Positions 57,435 through 64,000 of a stretch of DNA of 64,000 nucleotides are shown here, in pieces. Within the stretch, counting starts at the first letter, position 1. Every line of letters begins with the position of its first letter. The stretch is from Myotis daubentonii (Eukaryota; Chordata; Mammalia; Chiroptera; Vespertilionidae). Made by a program: the position numbers and the translations under genes. The notes beneath the pieces were generated by a model that saw only the letters and a list, made by a program, of their open reading frames with translations, was not told the DNA's origin and did no database searches. The DNA is taken from NCBI RefSeq assembly GCF_963259705.1, contig NC_081853.1, positions 3,412,799 through 3,476,798 of the forward strand, written 5' to 3'.

Positions 57435-57534
57435 CAAAGGTTGGCAAACTAGCACTAGTGGGCAAACCCCTGCTAGCTGCTTGTTTTTGTAAATAAAGTT
57501 TAATTGGAACAGAGTCATGTCCATTTACTATATA

Positions 57535-57970
57535 CTAGAGGCCCGGTGCACGAAATTCATGCACGGGGGTGGGAGGGTGGTCCCTCAGCCCGGCCTGCGC
57601 CCTCTTGAAGCCTGTAACCACTTGGGGGATATCTGACTGCCGGCTTAGGCCCAATCCCCCCAGAGATCAGGCCTAAGCCGGCAGTTGGACATCCTTCCAA
57701 TCAGGATCCCTCACTCCTTACCGCCCACTTGCTCCTTAGCACTTGGCTCGCTCCTCCTTAGCACTTCCACAGAGGCAGGAGAGGCTCCTGCCACCACCAC
57801 TGCACTTGCCAGCCATGAGCCTGGGTTCTGGCTGAGTGGCACTCCCCTTGTGGAAGTACACTGACCACCGGGGGCAGATGCTCAACACAGGAGCTGCTTC
57901 CTGGTGGTCAGTGTGCATCATAGCCTCCGGTCCTTGCACTGTACGGTCACTTAGGCTTTTATTATACAGA
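57535..57970 (-). mobile_element. HeliBatN1-like Helitron, first of an abutting pair
   Basis: A/CTAGAGGCCCGGTGCACGAA with palindrome GTGCACGAAATTCATGCAC at the left, TTTTATTATACAGA at the right. The interior has the N1 stem GACTGCCGGCTTAGGCCC / GGCCTAAGCCGGCAGTTGG (57633-57690) and the inverted pair GACCACCGGGGGCAG / CTGCTTCCTGGTGGTCA (57863 and 57894). No coding capacity. Confidence 0.94.
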
Positions 57971-58127
57971 CTAGGGGCCCGGTGCATGAAATTCGTGCAC
58001 TGGGTGTGTGTGTGTGTGTGTGTGTGGGGAGGGGGATTGTCCCTCAGCCCAGCCTGCCCCCTCTCACATACTGGGAGCCCTCAGGCGTTGACCCCCATCA
58101 CCCTCCAATCACAGGATCGGCCCCTTG

Positions 58128-58830
58128 CCCAGGCCTGATGCCTCTGACAGAGGTGTCAGGCCTGGGCAGGGGACCCTCATTTCCCCCCATCACTGGTTCT
58201 GCCCCCAGCTCAGGCCTGATGCCTCTGGCCCAGGCATCGGGCCTGGGCAGGGGACCCCCAGACCCCTCCGATTGCTGGCTCTGCCCCTTGCCCAGGCCTG
58301 ATGCTTCAGCCAGAGGTGTAGACCCCCATCACCCTCTGATCACCTGATCGGCCCCTTGCCCAGGCCTGACGCCTCCGCCAGAGGTGTCAGGCTTGGACAG
58401 GGGACCCCCATCTCCCCCCAATCACTGGCTCTGGCCCCCGCCCAGGCCTGAGGCCTCTGGCCCAGGAATCATGCCTGGGTAGGGGACCCCCATCTCCCTC
58501 TGATCGCTTGCTCCACCCCCCGCCCAAGCCTGACGCCTCTGACCCAGGCTTCAGGCCTGGGCAAGGGGACCATCATATCCCCCCAATCCCCGGCTCAGTC
58601 CCCCGCCCAGGCCTGATGCCTCGGCCAGAGGAGTTGACCCTCATCACCCTCCGATCACCAATCACCGGATCGGCCCCTTGACCAGGCCTGAGGCCTCCGG
58701 CAGAGGTGTCAGGCCTGGGCAGGGGACCCCCAGCTCCCTGTGGTTGCAGGCTCCGCCCCTGCCCAGGCCTAACGCCTCTGTCTGAGGCGTCCGGCTCGGG
58801 CAGCAGGGACCCGCAGCTGCAGCGGCCCCG
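58128..58830. repeat. Nine-unit ~80-bp tandem array with hairpin cores
   Basis: CCCAGGCCTGATGCCTCTG-like starts occur at about 58128, 58208, 58291, 58359, 58441, 58523, 58606, 58681 and 58761 (spacing 68-83). In several units this start is followed a few bases later by its reverse complement (CAGAGGTGTCAGGCCTGGG), making an 18-19-base stem. Units 3 and 7 have lost the second arm. Confidence 0.9.
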
Positions 58831-58980
58831 CGATCGTGGGCTCCGCTTTAGGCCCAGGCAAGGGACCCCTAGCTCCCGGGACTGCCATCTTCGACCGTGT
58901 CCAGCTCCCATCGCTGGCTCCACCCCTACTTCCTGCTATCACTGGCCAGGGCGGCAAAGGCGCCTGATTCTCCGATCATG

Positions 58981-59034
58981 GCTGGGGGGCAGGTCAAAGG
59001 CGGCCCCAGGGCCGCCTTTGCCCTGCCCCCCAGC
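58981..59034. repeat. 54-bp near-perfect palindrome in Helitron
   Basis: Left arm GCTGGGGGGCAGG then AAAGGCGGCCC pairs with right arm GGGCCGCCTTT then CCTGCCCCCCAGC, with a 2-4-base centre and one small bulge. It could form a very stable stem. Confidence 0.92.
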
Positions 59035-59334
59035 TCTTAGCTCCCCCCTGGGTTTCCGATCACTGTCAGTGGCAGGGGGCTTCTTCCTGCTTTCCCTTTC
59101 GCCTCCCTGCATTGTGCCTACATATGCAAATTAACCGCCATCTTGTTGGCAGTTAACTGCCAATCTTAGTTGGCAGTTAATTTGCATATAGCCCTGATTA
59201 GCCAATGAAAAGGGTATCGTCGTATGCCAATTACCATTTTTCTCTTTTATTAGTGTAGATTATAAGATAACAATGACAGAGCTGAGTAATTGTGACAAAG
59301 ACCTTGTTTCCCAGAAAGCCTAAAATATTTACTA

Positions 59335-60002
59335 TGCACTGAATTGTTCCCCTTCAAATGCATGTTGAGCCCAGCCCCACCCACTGTGATGATATTTGGA
59401 GGTGGGCCTTTGGGAGCTAATGACATTTTAATGAGTGGTGAGAAGAACCCTCATATGGGAGCAGTGCCCTCACAGGAAGAGGAAGGGAGCAATGTCTCTC
59501 CATGTGCCTGCACCAAGGAAAGAGCATGTGCACACACAGCCAGGAGGAGGACACATGCAAGAAAGGACGCCTTAGCTGGTTTAGCTCAGTGGATAGAGAA
59601 TCGGCCTGCAGACTGAAGGGTCTTGGATTCGATTCCGGTCAAGGGCACATGCTCGGGTTGTGCGCTCAGTCCCCAGTAGAGGGCATGCAGGAGGCAGTCG
59701 ATCAAAGCTTCTCTCTCGTAATTGATGTTTTAATCTCTTTCTCCTTCTCCCTTCCTCTCTGAAATCAATAAAAATATATTTAAGAAAGAAAGAAAGAAAA
59801 GAAGGAAGGAAGGAAGGAAGGAAGGAAGGAAGGAAGGAAGGAAGGAAGCCTTCATTAGAACCCAGATTGTCTAGCACCTTGGTCTTGTCCAGCACCTTGG
59901 CCTCCAGAACTGTGGGAAGCAAGTGTCTGCTATTTACGTCACCCTTGATATTGGTTATTTGGTCTGTGGTATTTTCTTACAACAGCCTGAATGGACTAAG
60001 AG
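59335..60002 (+). mobile_element. MaLR (MLT1/MST-like) solo LTR, split by a Ves SINE
   Basis: Left part TGCACTGAATTGTTCCCCTT, GTGATGATATTTGGAGGTGG, GCCCTCACAGGAAGAGGAAG; right part CCTTGGCCTCCAGAACTGTG, TGTGGTATTTTCTTACAACA, GCCTGAATGGACTAAGA. These are the two ends of a MaLR LTR. ACTA repeats at both borders (59331-59334 and 60003-60006) fit a short target duplication in the old hAT. It has no coding sequence. Confidence 0.8.
59569..59848 (+). mobile_element. Ves SINE with (GGAA)n tail
   Basis: Starts GCCTTAGCTGGTTTAGCTCA, B box GATTCGATTCC, TCTCTCGTAATTGATGTTTT, then AATCAATAAAAATATATTTA. The A-rich tail has become GAAA and then a GGAA run (59797-59848). It interrupts the MaLR LTR. Confidence 0.93.
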
Positions 60003-60037
60003 ACTATCTGTCCTTCATAGACAGTTTGGTGACTCTG

Positions 60038-62154
60038 AGAAAATTATGAAGGTTCATTGTGATCGTGATTCCCAGACACATAATGTGGTGATGATGCACT
60101 TTCTCAATGTGCGTTACATTTCCCTTGCTGCACTCAGAACACATTCAGGACTCTAAGACCTCATACCTTTCGGGGGAAGTGTAGCCTACCAGCTCAAGGT
60201 CAAGGAAATGGTTTTTATGCGTTTAATATACTCTTAAAATCTTTGCAGATTTTCAGTTAATCTGTTAAATGTAGCAGTGTGTTCATAACTTAATTTGTAT
60301 ATTTTAGCCATTTGCGTTAATGCAAGTAATTGGCAGGTACCACATTAACACACAAAAGTAGTTAATGCCACATACAATACAAAGCATATTTAGTTCTTTA
60401 TTATTTTTGCTAAATAATACAATGCACAAATCATAGAACTGAAAGGCCTGAAAAGATGTGTGAAGGTGGGTTCATTCAGCCTCAGCTTTTGGGCAGCACT
60501 TCACATCAATTATCTGACAAAAATTGTTGTATGTTAGTCATTAAAATCTCCAGATAATAAGGTTGCACAGAATCTCTTGGTAATGTGTGCCACGGACCCA
60601 CAATTATTTTATTGGGATATTCTCCTGATGTTTTCCCTGCTGCTAAGCCTTTTCATCTTGTTCTCAAAGGTCTGAGCGGCTCCTCCTGAGTCTGTGCATG
60701 GCATCAAGTCACGGAACACACTGGTTCTTTCCCTTGTCCTGTGAGGGGCAGCGCAACCACTCAGCTGCTGGGAGATCACGCCCAGGTGAGCGGAGGAGGG
60801 CAGCACGCCCTGCACCTGGGAGATCATGCTCCTACAGCCAGGGCACAGGTGAGCGGAGAAGGAAGGTTAAAGTCACTTCAGGACCCTACACTTAAGAGAT
60901 GAGGCTTCTGGGACAAAGGGGCATGTTTTCCTGTGTCTTGTACAGCAACCATTGCCTTTTTTCTGACTATGAAGCAAGAAAGCTGCCATAGTTAGAGTGC
61001 TGGAAACACTACCACCTTCTTCACTGACAGAGTCATCTCTTTGGAATATTCTGTTATGTTTTATTTTAATATTTGAAATGTATTTCCTTAAATCTAGATC
61101 TTTGATAGGGAAAGAAACTCCAGGATATCCCGACAGTAAAATGCTTAAAAGGCTGAGACAAACTAACTGCTTCAGGACCAGAGAGGGTCAGGTAACAGCC
61201 CTACCAAATGAGAAGCCCGCTTTCCTAAAAACACTTTCCAAGCGAGTCAGGCTAATAAAAATCTAGGCAACTGTGTTTCTATGAAAACTTTGTAGTTAAA
61301 AGCAAAATAATGTAAGTGAAGATGTGTTTAAAACTGTATTTTTGTATTTCTCTATCCTCCCAGAAAAAAACAAAACACATTTAAAGAATAGCATGAAAAA
61401 ACACATTCAATGTTTGAGACTTATTTCTCATTTAATGATTAACTTAAGATATAGTGTTGTATGGCTTCCCGCCACTCCTCGTTCCCCCTTGCTCCATGCT
61501 CGTTCATCAGAACCTGTAGCTTATTTGCCATCAGTCGTTAGACTTGGTGACAAGAGAAGATACCCAGAGAAATCACAGTTGAAGATACAGCTCTATGCAA
61601 AGGCAGAAGAGGAAATGAAGGCCTTTATTTAGCAAAAGTGCTGTTGAAGAGAGGCACTAGTGACATTATTTGATAAGATTGGACCCTCAAATATGAGCTA
61701 TATCCATCCACCTCTATCATGGGACTTTTAAAATAGACAGTGAGGGAAGCAAACCATTTGGACCATATTGACTGGCATAGACACACACCAGTAAAAACTG
61801 GAACATTTCTTGATAGCTATGCATGTGAGCTAAAAACAATTTATCAATATCTCTTTGCAGACGTAAATATTTATAAGATGGTGACTACATTCCTAGAAAT
61901 ATACATGATTTTAAAACAAATACTTTCCTGAAAATTTTAAGCCATACCTCACTCCTATTTAAGAATGTGATGTTTGTACGTTCAGTCACTGGAGAGATCA
62001 TACAAATTATAATGTTTAATTCACTGACCTAATGTGTAATTATTACCCAAAATAGGTCACAGGGTTTTTACAACTGAGCCATAATCCTTTCTTTACTGTC
62101 TCAGGTAGTTTTGAAGAAATACCTTAAAATAGCCTCATTTTTATCCGGGTAGAA
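60038..62154. other. Unique DNA, no gene
   Basis: No frame with a known motif; the largest is 102 codons at 61324-61632 and looks accidental. No recent repeat recognised. A weak duplication (GGGAGATCA with CCAGG context) lies at 60770-60850. Confidence 0.5.
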
Positions 62155-62340
62155 TTTATTTTCTGAGCACCTATTTTTGAGGTATAATTGCCATGAAACA
62201 TATTAATTTCAGTTGTGCAACATAATGACTTGAAATGTTTATATATTGTGAAATGATCACCAGAATAAGTCTAGTTAATATCCTATCCAGGTAGAGTTCT
62301 GAAACTCAACTATTCTCTTAAAAATTTGTTTCCAACTTTA
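62155..62340 (-). mobile_element. L1M 3' UTR fragment
   Basis: GAGGTATAATTGCCATGAAA, AGTTGTGCAACATAATGACT and GTGAAATGATCACCAGAATA, AAGTCTAGTTAATATCC are the reverse complement of a common old L1 (L1MA/MB) 3' UTR. Confidence 0.75.
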
Positions 62341-62635
62341 GAATACCATCAACGTTGGTGCCATTTTTTTTTTTAAGAAAACCTAGGTTGAATTTTTAGG
62401 TTCAATGTATTCAATTTTCAAATTAGGTTAATGAAATATGTTATATGCGAAAAGGCTACTGATTTTTAATTTAGTTCCCCATCACATCCTCACCAAAACA
62501 CTGTGAGAGGCACCTTTAATCATGCTAATTTCAGGCAGGTTCACAATGTCCTGGAGATTTGTAGATTTCAAGTTGAATTAATCATCATCTCCCTCCTTCC
62601 AGCCCCACATGAAGCAGGTCCCTCCTCCTTCGTTT
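62341..62635. other. Spacer, no gene
   Basis: Nothing recognised. Confidence 0.5.
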
Positions 62636-64000
62636 TTTTTGCATGTAGCTGTACAAGTTCCCAACACCACTAATTGAAGAGACTGTCTTGACTCCATTGT
62701 AAGTTCTTGTCTCCTTTGTCAAATATTAATTGAGCTCAATGACGAGGGTCGATTTCTGGGGTCTCTGTTTTGTTCCATTGATCTATATGCCTGTTCCTGG
62801 TGCCAATATCATGCTGTTTTGATTACGGCGGCTTTTTTAGTATAAAATGATGTCTGGTATTGTGATTCCTCCAACTTTGTTCTTCTTTCTCAAGATTGCT
62901 GGGGCTATTCAGGGTCTTTTTTGGTCCCATATAAATTTGTGGAATATTTTTTCTAGATATGGGAAATATGCCTTTGATATTTTAATAGGGATCGCACTGA
63001 GTCTGTATATTGCTTTGGGTAGTATGGACATTTTAATGATGTCCATTCTATCAAATCATGAACACGATATATTCTTCAACTTGTTTAAATCTTCCTCTAT
63101 CTCTTTTTTCAGTGTCCTGTAGTTTTCTCAGGACAAGTTTTTTACCTCCTTAGTTAAAAACTAAGTACCTTAATTTTTTTGTTGCAATGGTAAATGGGAT
63201 TTTTTGTTTAGTTTCTCTTTCTGAGAATTCATTATGGTCTATAAAAATGCCATCAATTTCTAGGTATTAAATTTGTATCTGGCTACATTGTCAAATTCAT
63301 TTATTTAATCAAGTGGGGTTTTTTGGTGGAGTCTTTAGGGTTTTCTATGTACAATACATGTCATCTTGGCATAATGAGAGTTTTACTACCTCCATTCCAA
63401 TTTGGGTGCCTTTTATTTCTACTTCTTGTCTGACCACTGTGGTTAGGAATTCTAGTACTATGCTGAATGAGAGTAGTGAAAGTGGACACCCCTGTCTTGT
63501 TCCTGTTCTTAGGGGAAATGATGTTAGCTTTTGCCCATTGAGTATGATATTGCCTGTAGGTTGGTCATATGTGGCCTGCATTATGTTGAGGTATGATCCC
63601 TCTATTTCCACTTTGCTGAGAGTTTTTAAAATGGGTGTTGGATTTTGTCAAATGCTTTTTCTGTGTCAACTGATATAGTCACGTGATTTTTGTCTTTCAG
63701 TTTGTTTATGTGATAAATCACATTTATTGATTTGTGAATATTGTACCAGCCATGCATCCCTTGAGTAAATCTGACTTGGTCATGGTGTATGAACTTTTTA
63801 ATATATTGCTGGATGTGACTTTCTAGTATTTTGTTGAGGATTTTAGCATCTATGTTCATCATGGATATTGGCCCATAATTCTCTTTCTTTGTAGTGTCTT
63901 TATCTGATTTTGGAGTTACGTTAATGCTGGCCTCATAAAAAGAGCTTAGAAGTATTTCTTCCTCTCAGATTTTTTGGTTAGTTTGAGGGAGATAAGTGCT
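62636..64000 (-). mobile_element. L1 ORF2 fragment, 3' end missing, runs off window
   Basis: On the minus strand this covers the ORF2 reverse transcriptase domain and part of what follows, entering from beyond the window end. It stops at about 62636 in the middle of ORF2, without the last third of ORF2, the 3' UTR or a tail. Landmarks include GTTCCATTGATCTATATGCC and CTTGGTCATGGTGTATGAAC. Confidence 0.9.
63345..63862 (-). pseudogene. L1 ORF2 reverse transcriptase remnant
   Basis: Two frames, 63862-63626 and 63611-63345, read [36 protein letters not shown], then [20 protein letters not shown] and [10 protein letters not shown]. They are separated by one frameshift near 63620. The FADD catalytic box is now CQDD with both aspartates kept. 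It is a dead copy. Confidence 0.92.

Larger units (their letters stand above)
57971..59259 (-). mobile_element. Helitron with an array of hairpins, second of an abutting pair
   Basis: Starts CTAGGGGCCCGGTGCATGAA with palindrome GTGCATGAAATTCGTGCAC directly after the last base of the previous Helitron and ends TTTTATTAGTGTAGA/T. A TG run follows the hairpin (58001-58024). The body has nine ~80-bp units (58128-58830) and a 54-bp near-perfect palindrome (58981-59034). Its right part (CCGCCATCTTGTTGGCAG, TTAATTTGCATATAGCCCTG) is shared with the Helitron at 7848-8457. The several frames of 100-142 codons here come from the repeats. Confidence 0.92.
57435..60037 (-). mobile_element. Old hAT split by Helitrons and an LTR
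   Basis: Three pieces of one old hAT (same family as 3265): 57435-57534 (CAAAGGTTGGCAAACTAGCA, TGTAAATAAAGTTTAATTGG), 59260-59334 (GACAGAGCTGAGTAATTGTG, AGCCTAAAATATTTACTA) and about 60003-60037 (ACTATCTGTCCTTCATAGAC, GTTTGGTGACTCTG). The pieces join in consensus order when the inserts are removed, so the two Helitrons and the LTR are younger. Confidence 0.8.

Noticed and set aside
57982..59134. Several 100-142-codon frames
   Set aside because: They are periodic translations of the 80-bp units in the Helitron.

Overview
This is mammalian nuclear DNA, almost certainly from a vesper bat (family Vespertilionidae, e.g. Myotis, Eptesicus or Pipistrellus). Two signatures carry that call. First, at least nine HeliBat-type Helitrons end in CTAG after a palindrome of the form GTGCACGAA..TTCGTGCAC and start with TC next to an AT-rich stretch. 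Second, there are at least six Ves-type tRNA-derived SINEs. HeliBats are known only from vesper bats. All family names here come from reading the sequence against remembered consensus features; no database was searched.

I found no intact host protein-coding gene. The window looks like intergenic or intronic DNA built from layered transposable elements. The only host-gene-derived feature I can name is a processed pseudogene of histone H3.3 (H3-3A) at about 23595-24600. Its start codon is now ACG, and its 3' UTR was later hit by a 91-bp Helitron.

Layout: 1-2330 minus-strand L1 with broken ORF1 and ORF2. 3265-5490 old hAT and L1/HAL1 remnants. 5990-6910 a MER5A split by a 758-bp solo ERV LTR. 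7228-8457 three Helitrons head to tail. 8458-13591 AT-rich unique DNA with one striking CCAAT/X-box/CRE-like cluster. 13592-14513 Helitron with internal G-rich repeats. 15118-17540 5'-truncated L1. 17930-20320 Helitron, L1 pieces, hAT, Helitron. 23595-24600 H3.3 retrocopy. 27398-31592 Ves SINE, a complete HAL1 (half-L1) split by a MITE, MER20, and two Ves SINEs tail to tail. 32695-39800 MIR, L1M, mariner MITE, Ves and Helitron insertions. 42968-43955 MER5A, MIR, L1M and MLT1 pieces. 45196-45663 a hAT element carrying a retrotransposon-like coding scrap. 48511-54285 old hAT, Tigger, L1 and MLT2 copies plus MER20. 56416-60037 a Ves SINE and then a deeply nested locus: an old hAT split by two abutting Helitrons and an LTR, the LTR itself split by a Ves SINE. 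62636-64000 an L1 fragment running off the window.

The elements do not form an operon or pathway; their relationship is order of insertion. Mammal-wide repeats (MIR, MER5A, MER20, MLT1, MLT2, L1M, the old hAT) are the targets, and bat-specific Helitrons, Ves SINEs, hAT and mariner MITEs and younger L1s sit inside or beside them. I see no convincing new biological system. The strongest leads are the hAT element with an RTE-like peptide relic, the 80-bp hairpin array inside one Helitron, CTCF-like inverted motif pairs spread by Helitrons, and the X-box/CRE cluster.
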